Part shown: positions 38,666 through 47,205 of the stretch, one piece after another
Position numbering within the stretch: position 1 is the stretch's first letter
Layout: each line of letters starts with the position of its first letter
DNA from: Actinotalea solisilvae
GTDB taxonomy: Bacteria > Actinomycetota > Actinomycetes > Actinomycetales > Cellulomonadaceae
Assembly (NCBI RefSeq): GCF_016464425.1
Contig: NZ_JADDKQ010000009.1
Coordinates: 267,201-331,200 of the forward strand
DNA length: 64,000 bases
Direction: 5' to 3'
The notes under the pieces: model-generated
Told to the model about the DNA's origin: nothing
The model's database searches: none
Seen by the model: the letters and a program-made list of their open reading frames with translations, nothing else
Made by a program: the position numbers and the translations under genes

Positions 38666-40333
38666 TCAGTCGGCCTGGTCGTAGCTCTCGACCACGCTGA
38701 CGCTCACCGCGAAGTCGACGGGGAACGCCCCGAAGAGCAGCCGCCCGGCCTCGGCGGCGGCGTCGCGGACCGCCGCGGCGACCTCGTCGGCGACCTGCCG
38801 CGGGGTGTGCACCATGACCTCGTCGTGCAGGAAGAAGACGAGGTGCGGCCGGCCGTCGAGCTCCCGCAGCCGACGCCGCAACGACGCCATCCAGCACAGC
38901 GCCCACTCGGCCGCGGTGCCCTGGACGACGAAGTTGCGCGTGAACCTGCCCCAGTCGCGGGCGCGTCGCCGGACGGCGCGCACGTCGTCGGCCTCGGCCC
39001 CCTCGCTCGACGCCGCGCGCAGCGCGTCCGCGAACGCGGGGCGCGGCGAGGTGCGCCCGAGCCACGTGGAGACGACGTCGCCGTGCTCGCCCGCGCGGGC
39101 CGCGGCCTCCACGAGCGCGATCGCGTCCGGGTAGGCGCGCGTGAGGCGCGGCATGAGCGCGCCCGAGGTGCCGGTCGTCGCGCCGTAGATCGCGCCGAGC
39201 ATCGCGTACTTCGCCTGCTCCCGCGTCTCGACGATCCCCGCGCCGACGAGACCCTGGTAGAGGTCGGCGTGGCGACCCGCGGCGGCCATCGCGGCGTCGC
39301 CCGACATCGCCGCGAGGACCCGCGGCTCGAGCTGCGCGGCGTCCGCGACCACGAGCAGCCGGCCCGGGTCCGAGCGGACGGCGGCCCGCACGCTCGCGGG
39401 CAGCTGGAGCGCCCCGCCGCCGCTCGTCGCCCACCGGCCGGTGACCACGCCGCCCGGGACGTAGTCGGGCCGGAAGCGGCCGTCGTGCACCCACTGCTCC
39501 ATCCACGCCCAGCCGTTGGCGCTGAGGAGCCGGGAGAGCTTCTTGTACTCGAGCAGGGGCTCCACGACCGGGTGGTCGAGCGCTCGCAGCTCGCCCTTGC
39601 GGGTCGAGGAGACGTCGAGCCCGGCCGAGCGCAGAGCGCCGAGGAGGTCGGCCTGGGAGTCGGGGTTGAGCGACGGCCGGCCCAGCGCCGCGCGCACCTG
39701 CGCCGCGAGCTCCTCGAGCCGTGCGGGCCGCCCGCCCCCGCGCGGCCGCTCGCCCAGGGTCGCGGTGAGCAGGCGGTCGTGCGCCGCCACGTCCCACGGC
39801 ATCCCGTCGTAGCGCATCTCGGCCGCGATGAGGGCGCCCGTGGACTCGGCAGCGAGCAGCAGGCGCAGCCGTCCGGGGGCGCTCGCGCCTGCGACCGCGT
39901 CGAGCTGGAGCGCGAGCTCGTGCGCCGGGTCGAGCGGTGCGCCGCGCGTCTCCGGCGCCGCGTCGAACAGCGTCGCCACGGCGGGCGGCTCGTCCGCGGC
40001 CGCCTCGTCCCACGGCCCGGGCGCCGCGTCGGCGAGCGCCGAGCCCGCGCACAGGACGCTCCGCCGCAGGATGGCGTGGCACAGCCGCAGGTCGTGGCAG
40101 CGCTCGACGCGCACGCCCGCGCGGAGCAGGGGCGGGTACCGGCGCGCCGTGTCGTCCCAGACCCACCGCGGCGCCGCCCCGTCGTCCCGGGCGGCCTCGT
40201 AGGACGCGACCACCTGCGGCAGCCGGTCGCGGCCCACCCGCTCCTGGCCCTGGGGCGTGCCGTCGTCGGCGCACCGGCGCAGCAGGACGGCGTCGGCGCG
40301 CTCGGCGTCGTCGAGCACCAGGACGAGGCTCAC
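38666..40333 (-). CDS. PolA-like DNA polymerase with degenerate 3'-5' exonuclease domain
   Basis: 555 residues. The C-terminal family A polymerase domain is intact in its key motifs: motif A VVADAAQLEPR (D331), motif B K375...YG (383-384) and motif C HDEV (503-506), including both metal-binding aspartates. The N-terminal 150 residues occupy the place of the exonuclease but I find no D-x-E or other exo motif, and there is no 5' nuclease domain. The family is called bifunctional 3'-5' exonuclease/DNA polymerase in actinobacteria. The GTG at 40333 has GAGACT 6 bases upstream (leaderless). A repair or translesion role is an inference. Confidence 0.85.
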   Translation of the reverse strand: MSLVLVLDDAERADAVLLRRCADDGTPQGQERVGRDRLPQVVASYEAARDDGAAPRWVWDDTARRYPPLLRAGVRVERCHDLRLCHAILRRSVLCAGSALADAAPGPWDEAAADEPPAVATLFDAAPETRGAPLDPAHELALQLDAVAGASAPGRLRLLLAAESTGALIAAEMRYDGMPWDVAAHDRLLTATLGERPRGGGRPARLEELAAQVRAALGRPSLNPDSQADLLGALRSAGLDVSSTRKGELRALDHPVVEPLLEYKKLSRLLSANGWAWMEQWVHDGRFRPDYVPGGVVTGRWATSGGGALQLPASVRAAVRSDPGRLLVVADAAQLEPRVLAAMSGDAAMAAAGRHADLYQGLVGAGIVETREQAKYAMLGAIYGATTGTSGALMPRLTRAYPDAIALVEAAARAGEHGDVVSTWLGRTSPRPAFADALRAASSEGAEADDVRAVRRRARDWGRFTRNFVVQGTAAEWALCWMASLRRRLRELDGRPHLVFFLHDEVMVHTPRQVADEVAAAVRDAAAEAGRLLFGAFPVDFAVSVSVVESYDQAD

Positions 40334-40430
40334 GTCACCAGTCTCCCGGCCGCCGCCGACACCGAGGCGGCCCCCCGACGCCGCCCCGGGTGCGGACGGG
40401 AGCGGAAGCGCGGCGCGCTCCGGGGCGGGC

Positions 40431-41672
40431 TCAGCGCGCGGCCGACGCGAGGCCGGCGGCGCGGGCCCGCTCGACCACGCCGGGGAGGGCCGCGACGACG
40501 GCGTCGACGTCGGCGCCGGTCGAGGTCCGGCCGAGCGAGAAGCGCAGCGCGCCGCGGGCGTCGTCGGGCGCGACGCCGCACGCGAGCAGCACGTGCGAGG
40601 GCTGCGGGACCCCCGCGCGGCACGCGGAGCCCGTCGAGCACTGGATCCCTGCCGAGTCGAGCAGGTACAGCAGCGAGTCGCCCTCGCAGCCCCGGAACGT
40701 GAGGTGGGCGTTGGCCGGCAGGCGCGCGGGCTCCCCGGCGGCCCCGGCGGACCCGGCGGGTGACGCCGCCCCCGGCCGCCGCGCCGGCGCAGCCACCGGG
40801 TCGGGCCCGCGCAGCACGGCGCCGGGCACGGCGCGACGGACCTCGTCCACGAGCCGGTCCCGCAGCGCCGCGAGGCGCACGGCCTCGGCCGGTCGCGCGG
40901 CCACCGCGAGGTCCACCGCGACGGCGAAGGCGCGCGCGCCCGCGGCGTCGACGGTGCCCGAGCGCACGCCGCGCTCCTGACCGCCCCCGTGGAGCACGGG
41001 GGCCAGCGCGAGCTCGCGCCGCGCGACCAGTGCGCCGACGCCGACCGGTCCGCCCACCTTGTGCGCCGAGACCGTCATCGCGTCGAGGCCGCTCGCGGCG
41101 AAGGAGACGTCGAGCTGCCCGACGGCCTGCACGGCGTCGGCGTGCACCGGCACGCCCCGCGCGTGGGCCGCCTCGACCACCGCGCGGAGCGGCTGGACGG
41201 TGCCGATCTCGTTGTTGGCCCACATGACGCTGACGAGCGCGACCTCGTCCGCGTGCGCGGCGAGCTCGGCCTCGAGCGCGGCGACGTCGACGGCGCCGTC
41301 CGCGTCCACGGGCAGCAGGACCACCTCGGCGCCCTGGACCTCGAGCCACCGGGCGGGGTCGAGGACGGCATGGTGCTCGACCGCCGAGACGAGGACACGG
41401 CGCCGACGCGGGTCCGCCGCGGTGCGCGACCAGTACACGCCCTTGACCGCGAGGTTGTCCGCCTCCGTCCCGCCCGCCGTCAGCACGACCTCGCTCGGGC
41501 GCGCGCCGAGCCGGGCCGCGAGCAGCTCCCGGGACTCCTCGACGACCCGTCGCGCGGCCCGGCCCGCGTCGTGCAGCGACGACGGGTTCCCCGTCCGACC
41601 CAGCTGCTCGACGAGCGCCTGCACCGCGAGCGGGTGCATCGGCGTGGTCGCCGCGTGGTCGAGGTAGGTCAC
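40431..41672 (-). CDS. iscS: Cysteine desulfurase (IscS/NifS type)
   Basis: 413 residues. Removes sulfur from cysteine as enzyme persulfide for tRNA thiolation and Fe-S assembly. Substrate His in VEHHAV (100-101), PLP lysine K205 in SAHKVGGP and the catalytic cysteine C351 in STGSACRAG. Residues about 292-318 are an Ala/Pro/Gly-rich insertion absent from typical IscS. Gene order desulfurase then mnmA (with insertions) fits a sulfur-donor role. The GTG at 41672 is exactly 6 bases downstream of TAGACT (41679-41684), predicting a leaderless mRNA. Confidence 0.95.
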   Translation of the reverse strand: MTYLDHAATTPMHPLAVQALVEQLGRTGNPSSLHDAGRAARRVVEESRELLAARLGARPSEVVLTAGGTEADNLAVKGVYWSRTAADPRRRRVLVSAVEHHAVLDPARWLEVQGAEVVLLPVDADGAVDVAALEAELAAHADEVALVSVMWANNEIGTVQPLRAVVEAAHARGVPVHADAVQAVGQLDVSFAASGLDAMTVSAHKVGGPVGVGALVARRELALAPVLHGGGQERGVRSGTVDAAGARAFAVAVDLAVAARPAEAVRLAALRDRLVDEVRRAVPGAVLRGPDPVAAPARRPGAASPAGSAGAAGEPARLPANAHLTFRGCEGDSLLYLLDSAGIQCSTGSACRAGVPQPSHVLLACGVAPDDARGALRFSLGRTSTGADVDAVVAALPGVVERARAAGLASAAR

Positions 41673-41678
41673 GCCACG

Positions 41679-41684
41679 AGTCTA
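41679..41684 (-). promoter_or_regulatory. -10 element of the cysteine desulfurase gene
   Basis: TAGACT on the minus strand, 6 bases before the GTG start. The identical hexamer precedes gatC, so it may be a preferred housekeeping -10 in this genome. Confidence 0.5.
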
Positions 41685-41811
41685 GGAGCGGCCCCGACGC
41701 GCCCCCGGCCCACGGCGTCCCAGGCTCCTGCACCGCACGTCCACCGGACCCACCCCGCGACGCGGCCGGAATGGTCACGACCCGCGCACCTGCGGCTGGC
41801 AGAATTCGCGC

Positions 41812-42795
41812 GTGATCCCGCCCGTGCCCGCGCTGAGCGCGCCCCGAGCCTTCAGCGGCTCACGCCTCGGCTGGGCGGACCTCCCCCGCCACGTGCGCGC
41901 CCGGATCGTCGAGCTCGCGGGCGCCCAGGTCACCTCGGAGACGAGCGCCACGAGCGGGTTCAGCCCGGGCTACGCGGCGATCCTCGAGCTCGGCGACGGC
42001 ACCGAGGTGTTCGTCAAGGCGGTGTCCCCCGAGCAGAACCCCGAGTCCCCCACGCTCGCCCGCGCGGAGGCCCTCGTCGCGGGTGTGCTGCCGGACGGCG
42101 TGCCCGCCCCCCGCCTGCTGTGGTCGCACGACGACGGCTCGTGGGTGCTGCTCGGCTTCGCGGCGGTCGAGGGCTCGTCGCCGGCCCAGCCGTGGCGCCC
42201 CGACGAGCTCGCGCGCGTGCTCGACGCGGTCGGCGACCTGGCCGACGCGGGCACGCCCGGGCCGGCCGGCCTGCCGACGCTCGCCGCGACGCTCGCGGAC
42301 GTCGTCACCGGCTTCGCGAGCCTCGAGGCCGACGGCGCGGCCGTGGACCGCGCGGTCGCGGAGGCCGGGCCGCACGGCGCGTGGCTGCGCTCCCGCCTCT
42401 CCGACCTCGTGACCTGGGCCGACGACGCCCTCGCCGCCGTCGCGGGCGACACGCTCGTCCACGGCGACCTGCGCGGGGACAACGTCATGCTCGGCCCGGA
42501 GCGGGTCTGGCTCATCGACTGGCCGCACGCGGCGACCGCCGGGGCGCGCTGGTTCGACCTGCTCGCGATGCTGCCGAGCGTCGCGATGCAGGGCGGCGGG
42601 GACCCGTCGGCGCTCTTCGCCGCGCACCGCAACGCGGCCGGCGCCGACCCGGACGCGGTCCGCGCGGCGCTCGCCGGCATCACCGGCTACTTCGTGCACG
42701 GGTCCGTCCAGCCCGCGCCGGTCGGCATCGCCAACCTGCGCGCGTTCCAGCGCGCGCAGGGCGTCGCCGCGCTCGGCTGGCTCCGCTCGCTCTGA
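41812..42795 (+). CDS. APH-type phosphotransferase (aminoglycoside phosphotransferase/ChoK fold)
   Basis: 327 residues. Kinase-like fold with catalytic loop LVHGDLRGDNVML (about 221-233) and metal-binding IDWPHA (about 241). The N-lobe has VFVKAVSPEQN with the phosphate-binding Lys. Family members phosphorylate antibiotics, sugars, choline or unknown small molecules; there is no resistance context here. The GTG at 41812 has CAGAAT exactly 6 bases upstream. It lies between the desulfurase and etfA, breaking the usual etfBA-iscS neighbourhood. Confidence 0.85.
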   Translation: MIPPVPALSAPRAFSGSRLGWADLPRHVRARIVELAGAQVTSETSATSGFSPGYAAILELGDGTEVFVKAVSPEQNPESPTLARAEALVAGVLPDGVPAPRLLWSHDDGSWVLLGFAAVEGSSPAQPWRPDELARVLDAVGDLADAGTPGPAGLPTLAATLADVVTGFASLEADGAAVDRAVAEAGPHGAWLRSRLSDLVTWADDALAAVAGDTLVHGDLRGDNVMLGPERVWLIDWPHAATAGARWFDLLAMLPSVAMQGGGDPSALFAAHRNAAGADPDAVRAALAGITGYFVHGSVQPAPVGIANLRAFQRAQGVAALGWLRSL

Positions 42796-42840
42796 CGCTC
42801 TGACGCCCGGGCGGCCGCGGCGTCCCGGACGGCCCGGCTC

Positions 42841-43824
42841 TCAGCCCTGCTTGATCCGCCGGATCTCGGCGGCCGCCTGAGGCAGCACCGTGAACAGGTC
42901 CCCGACCACGCCGAAGTCGGCGATCTCGAAGATCGGCGACTCCGGGTCGGAGTTCACGGCGACGATCGTGCCCGAGGACTGCATGCCGCCGCGGTGGTGC
43001 ACCGCGCCCGAGACGCCCGCACCGATGTAGAGCCGCGGCGAGATCGTCACGCCCGTCTGGCCGATCTGCGCCTCGTGGCCGATCCAGCCCTCGTCGGTCG
43101 CCACGCGCGTCGCGCCGACGGCGCCGCCGAGGGCGTCCGCGAGGTCCTCGACGGGCGTGAAGTCGCCCTCGGTCCCCCGACCGCCGACGACGACGACCTG
43201 CGCCTCGCCGAGGTCGGGCCGGTCGGACGCGGGCCGCGGCGTGCGCTCGACCAGCCGCGCGGCCGCCGTCGCGGGCGCGGCGACGTCGTGCGTGACGACC
43301 TGCGGGCGGGCCGGTCCCGTCTCGGGCGCGACCGCCTGGACCGCGTTGGGCTTGAGCGCGACGACGGCGCGTGACGTCGTCGTGCGGGCGCGGAGCGTCC
43401 ACGTGGCGGCGAAGGCCTGCTGGACGGCGACGACGCCGTCGGGGCCGGGCTCGACCGCCGAGGAGTCGACCATGAGGCCCGCCCCGGTGGCGAGCGCGAG
43501 CCGCGCGGCGGTCTCCTTGTTCTCGAACGTCGAGGCCAGGAGCACGGTCGAGGCCCCCACCGCCTCGACGACCGCGCCGAGCGCGGTGCCGCGCTCGGGC
43601 GGCAGGAGGTCGGCGGCGGCGGGCAGCTCGTGGACCCGGCCGACCCCCCACGCGCCGAGGCGCTCGACGGCGGCCTCGGGGACGCTGCCGACCCAGGCGG
43701 CCTCGATCGGCCCGAGCGCGCGTGCGACCGTGAGCAGCTCGTAGGCGGACGAGCGCGGCTCGTCGCCGTGGTGGTCGACCACCACGAGCACGGGTGCGCC
43801 GGTGGCGGGCGTCGGGTCGGTCAT
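42841..43824 (-). CDS. etfA: Electron transfer flavoprotein subunit alpha
   Basis: 327 residues. Carries FAD and passes electrons from acyl-CoA and other dehydrogenases to the membrane quinone pool. The ETF-alpha C-terminal signature is complete (GQTGVTISPRLYIGAGVSGAVHHRGGM, about 247-273, and SPIFEIADFGVVGDL). The ATG at 43824 has a GGAGG site 5 bases upstream. Downstream partner of etfB, 79 bases apart. Ortholog of mycobacterial fixB. Confidence 0.96.
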   Translation of the reverse strand: MTDPTPATGAPVLVVVDHHGDEPRSSAYELLTVARALGPIEAAWVGSVPEAAVERLGAWGVGRVHELPAAADLLPPERGTALGAVVEAVGASTVLLASTFENKETAARLALATGAGLMVDSSAVEPGPDGVVAVQQAFAATWTLRARTTTSRAVVALKPNAVQAVAPETGPARPQVVTHDVAAPATAAARLVERTPRPASDRPDLGEAQVVVVGGRGTEGDFTPVEDLADALGGAVGATRVATDEGWIGHEAQIGQTGVTISPRLYIGAGVSGAVHHRGGMQSSGTIVAVNSDPESPIFEIADFGVVGDLFTVLPQAAAEIRRIKQG

Positions 43825-43903
43825 CGGGTCCTCCGGCGGTCGGTGGTCGGTGCGGGCGGGCGGCGGGCCGGCACGGCGTGGGCGGTGCGGCGCGGCGGCC
43901 CGG

Positions 43904-44698
43904 TCAGACGAGGTGGTTCTCGACGAGGAAGGCGGCCAGGCGGAGGCCCGCGTCGCCCTCGTCGGTGACGAGCACGCGGTTCTCGCGCGGGGGGCGCGGC
44001 GTCGCGTCGAGGACCTGGGTGCGCGCGCCCGCGGTGCCCACGGCGCCCGGGTCGACGCCGAGGTCGGCGAGAGACCAGGCGGCGACGGCCTTCTTGCGCG
44101 CCGCCATGATCGCCTTGAAGTTCGGGTAGCGCGGCTGGTTGGACTGGTCGGTCACGCTGACCAGCGCGGGGAGCGGCGCCTCGACGACCTCGGTCGCGTG
44201 GTCGAGCTCGCGCCGCACCCGCACGGTGCCGGCCGCCGGGTCGAGGGTCAGCTCGGCCGCGAGGGTGGCCTGCGGCAGGCCCAGGTGACCCGCGAGCAGC
44301 GTCGGGACGACGGACATGAGGCCGTCGAGCGCGGCCATGCCCGTGACGACGAGGTCGACCGGGCCGTCCTGGGCGACGCGGCGCACGGCCGCGGCGAGGA
44401 CGAGCGCGGTCGCGAAGGCGTCCGAGCCCTCGAGCGCGTCGTCGAGCACGTGCACGGCCTCGTCCGCGCCCATCTGGAGGGCGCGACGCACGGCGTCCTC
44501 GGCGTCGGCCGGACCCATCGTCACGGCGACCACCTCGCCGCCGTGCGCCTCGGCGAGGGCGACCGCCGCCTCGACGGCGTTCTCGTCGAGCTCGTTGAGG
44601 GTCCCGTCGCCCTGGCTGCGGTCGACCCGGCCCTCGGGCGTGAACCCGCGCTCGGCCTGCAGGTCGGGGACGTGCTTGACGCACACGACGATCCTCAT
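43904..44698 (-). CDS. etfB: Electron transfer flavoprotein subunit beta
   Basis: 264 residues. AMP-binding partner of EtfA; starts MRIVVCVKHVPD and has the ETF-beta signature region VVEAPLPALVSVTDQSNQPRYPNFKAIMAARKK (about 190-222). The ATG at 44698 was preferred over an in-frame upstream start at 44737 because homology begins at MRIVV and a GGAG site precedes it. First gene of the etfBA unit, ortholog of mycobacterial fixA. Confidence 0.96.
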   Translation of the reverse strand: MRIVVCVKHVPDLQAERGFTPEGRVDRSQGDGTLNELDENAVEAAVALAEAHGGEVVAVTMGPADAEDAVRRALQMGADEAVHVLDDALEGSDAFATALVLAAAVRRVAQDGPVDLVVTGMAALDGLMSVVPTLLAGHLGLPQATLAAELTLDPAAGTVRVRRELDHATEVVEAPLPALVSVTDQSNQPRYPNFKAIMAARKKAVAAWSLADLGVDPGAVGTAGARTQVLDATPRPPRENRVLVTDEGDAGLRLAAFLVENHLV

Positions 44699-44897
44699 CG
44701 GCACAGCTCTCCAGTTCACCCGAGGTCCGGCGGTCACGAGCCCGCACGGTCGACCCCCGGAAGGCTACCGCCGCGCCGCCCGGCGCGCGGCGGCCGCCCG
44801 CCGGGCCGCCCAGGGCCCGCCCGTCGGCCGAGCGCGGGCGGGAGGCGCCGCGGGGCTGCGTGCCGTCGGGCGCCGGCGTGGTCCAGACTGTCCCCTT

Positions 44898-47096
44898 GTG
44901 AGCGCTCTCGTGGGTAGCCGTGCCCCCTACCGGCTGGGCGTGCACCTCATCGACGACGGCGCGGACGTCGCCGTCCTCGCGTCGCACGCCGAGGCGGTCG
45001 AGCTGTGCCTGCTCGACCCGGACCCGGCGTCGGCGGACGGGTGGTCGGAGCGACGGATCGCGCTCCGGGGGCCGGAGCACGGCGTGTGGTTCGCCCGCGT
45101 GCCCGGGATCCGGGCCGGCCAGAGGTACGGCTTCCGGGCGCACGGCCGGTGGGACCCCGCTGCCGGACTCCGGTACAACCCCGCGAAGCTGCTCGTCGAC
45201 CCCTACGCGCGCGGGCTCGCGGGCGACGTCGTGCTCGGGCAGGCCGTCCACGGGCACGTCGTCGACGACGAGGGGCGCACGGTCGGTCCCCAGCCGGAGC
45301 CCGACCCCACCGACTCGCGCGCGCACGTGCCCCACGCCGTCGTGGTGGACGACCGGTTCGACGCGCCCCCCGTCCCGCGCCCGCAGGTGCCGTGGGAGGA
45401 CACGGTGATCTACGAGGCCCACGTGCGCGGCCTGACGATGCGGCTGCCGGGCGTGCCCGCCGAGCTGCGCGGCACCTACGCGGGACTCGCGCACCCCGCG
45501 ACGATCGCGCACCTCCTCGCGCTCGGGATCACGACGGTCGAGCTGCTGCCGATCCACGCGATGGCGAGCGAGCCGCACCTCGTGCGCCGCGGCCTGACCA
45601 ACTACTGGGGCTACAACACGCTCGGGTTCTTCGCGCCGAACCCGCGCTACGCGACGCGGGCCGCGCAGGACGCCGGCCCCCAGGCGGTCCTCGCCGAGGT
45701 GAAGGGCATGGTCCACCTGCTGCACCGCGCAGGCCTCGAGGTGCTGCTCGACGTCGTCTACAACCACACGTGCGAGGGCGGCACGGACGGCCCGCAGCTC
45801 AGCTGGCGGGGTCTCGACCCGACCGTCTACTACCTGCACGACGGCGGCATGCCCGCGCGGTTCGCGGACGTCACCGGCTGCGGCAACTCGCTCGACTTCC
45901 GTCGTCCGCGCGTGGTCCAGATGGCGCTCGACTCGCTGCGCTACTGGGTCGCGGACGTCGGCGTGGACGGGTTCCGCTTCGACCTCGCGGTGACGCTCGG
46001 CCGGGACGACGACGGCTTCACGCCGCAGCACCCCTTCCTCGTGGCGCTCCAGACGGACCCCGTGCTCGCGGGCACCAAGCTCGTGGCCGAGCCGTGGGAC
46101 GTCGGGCCCGGCGGGTGGCGGACGGGGGCGTTCCCCGCGCCGCTCGCCGAGTGGAACGACCGCTTCCGCAACGCGGCGCGATCCTTCTGGCTCGCGGACC
46201 CGGCCCAGGCCGCGCACGGGCGGCCCGGGCACGGGGTGCGCGACCTCGCGACGCGGCTCGCCGGCTCGGCCGACCTCTTCGGCTACAGCGACCCGCCCCT
46301 CATGCGCGGCGTCGTCGCCTCGGTCAACTACGTCACCGCGCACGACGGGTTCACGCTCGCCGACCTCACGCGCTACGAGCACAAGCGCAACGAGGCCAAC
46401 GGCGAGAACAACCGCGACGGCACGGACGACAACCGCTCGTGGAACCACGGCGTCGAGGGCCGCGTGGACGACGCGGTGGTGGGCGCGGAGATCCTGCCGC
46501 TGCGACGCCGGTCCATGCGCAACCTCCTCGGCACGCTGCTCCTGTCCGCGGGCACGCCCATGATCACCGCGGGCGACGAGATCGGCCGCACGCAGCACGG
46601 CAACAACAACGCGTACTGCCTGGACGACGAGACGTCGTGGCTGGACTGGGAGCTCGAGCCCTGGCAGGTGGACCACCTCGCGACGACGCGCCACCTGCTC
46701 CACCTGCGTCGCACGCACCCGGCGCTGCGCTCGCGCGCGTTCTTCCGCGGCCAGCCCCGGGACGGGGCGCCGTGGCCCGACCTCGACTGGCGGCTCGCCG
46801 ACGCCGGGCCGTTCGACCACCACACGTGGCACGACCCGGGCGTCCGCACGCTCCAGATGATCCGCTCGGCACCGCAGGGCGACAGCGCGCTCCTCGTGGT
46901 CAACGGGCTGCTCGACGTCGCCGAGGTCGTGCTCGCGCGCGGGCCCGGCGCGTCGTGGGAGCTCGTGTGGGACTCCGCGTGGGACCGCCCGGACGAGCTG
47001 CGCACGGCCGCGATCAACGGCGCGCTGCACCCGTCCCCCGGTGAGCGCACGACGCTCGAGCCCCTGAGCATGCGCCTCTACACCGCCGGCCCCTGA
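44898..47096 (+). CDS. glgX: Glycogen debranching enzyme (isoamylase type, GH13)
   Basis: 732 residues. Hydrolyses alpha-1,6 branches of phosphorylase-trimmed glycogen. N-terminal CBM48-like domain (1-150), GH13 barrel with nucleophile D362 in GVDGFRFDLAV and acid E398 in KLVAEPWDVG, plus NYVTAHDGFTLADL. The GTG at 44898 has no ribosome site; CAGACT lies 8 bases upstream. With GlgP on the opposite strand it forms the degradative arm of the local glucan pathway. A 14-bp inverted repeat follows its stop. Confidence 0.94.
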   Translation: MSALVGSRAPYRLGVHLIDDGADVAVLASHAEAVELCLLDPDPASADGWSERRIALRGPEHGVWFARVPGIRAGQRYGFRAHGRWDPAAGLRYNPAKLLVDPYARGLAGDVVLGQAVHGHVVDDEGRTVGPQPEPDPTDSRAHVPHAVVVDDRFDAPPVPRPQVPWEDTVIYEAHVRGLTMRLPGVPAELRGTYAGLAHPATIAHLLALGITTVELLPIHAMASEPHLVRRGLTNYWGYNTLGFFAPNPRYATRAAQDAGPQAVLAEVKGMVHLLHRAGLEVLLDVVYNHTCEGGTDGPQLSWRGLDPTVYYLHDGGMPARFADVTGCGNSLDFRRPRVVQMALDSLRYWVADVGVDGFRFDLAVTLGRDDDGFTPQHPFLVALQTDPVLAGTKLVAEPWDVGPGGWRTGAFPAPLAEWNDRFRNAARSFWLADPAQAAHGRPGHGVRDLATRLAGSADLFGYSDPPLMRGVVASVNYVTAHDGFTLADLTRYEHKRNEANGENNRDGTDDNRSWNHGVEGRVDDAVVGAEILPLRRRSMRNLLGTLLLSAGTPMITAGDEIGRTQHGNNNAYCLDDETSWLDWELEPWQVDHLATTRHLLHLRRTHPALRSRAFFRGQPRDGAPWPDLDWRLADAGPFDHHTWHDPGVRTLQMIRSAPQGDSALLVVNGLLDVAEVVLARGPGASWELVWDSAWDRPDELRTAAINGALHPSPGERTTLEPLSMRLYTAGP

Positions 47097-47128
47097 GCGG
47101 CCTCCCGCCCCGCCCCCCAGCCCGGGCG

Positions 47129-47179
47129 CCGAGGTCGCTGGTCCCCGCGGCCCGGGCCGGCCCGAACCAGCGACCTCGG
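47129..47179. terminator. 14-bp perfect inverted repeat after glgX
   Basis: CCGAGGTCGCTGGT and ACCAGCGACCTCGG flank a 23-base loop that itself contains CGGCCCGGGCCG. It begins 32 bases after the glgX stop and ends 26 bases before the flavoprotein start. Candidate terminator; its low-GC-bias sequence also resembles an intergenic repeat family, which would need genome-wide comparison. Confidence 0.6.
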
Positions 47180-47205
47180 TGGGGTGCGGTCAGTAGGGTG
47201 CGGAC

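Noticed and set aside
41812..42795. Aminoglycoside resistance gene
   Set aside because: The APH fold is shared by many kinases; no resistance context, mobile element or specific subfamily motif is visible.
42796..42840. Weak hairpin between the APH kinase and etfA as a bidirectional terminator
   Set aside because: Only about 6 bp of CCGGGC/GCCCGG pairing over a long loop; not distinguishable from background at this G+C content.
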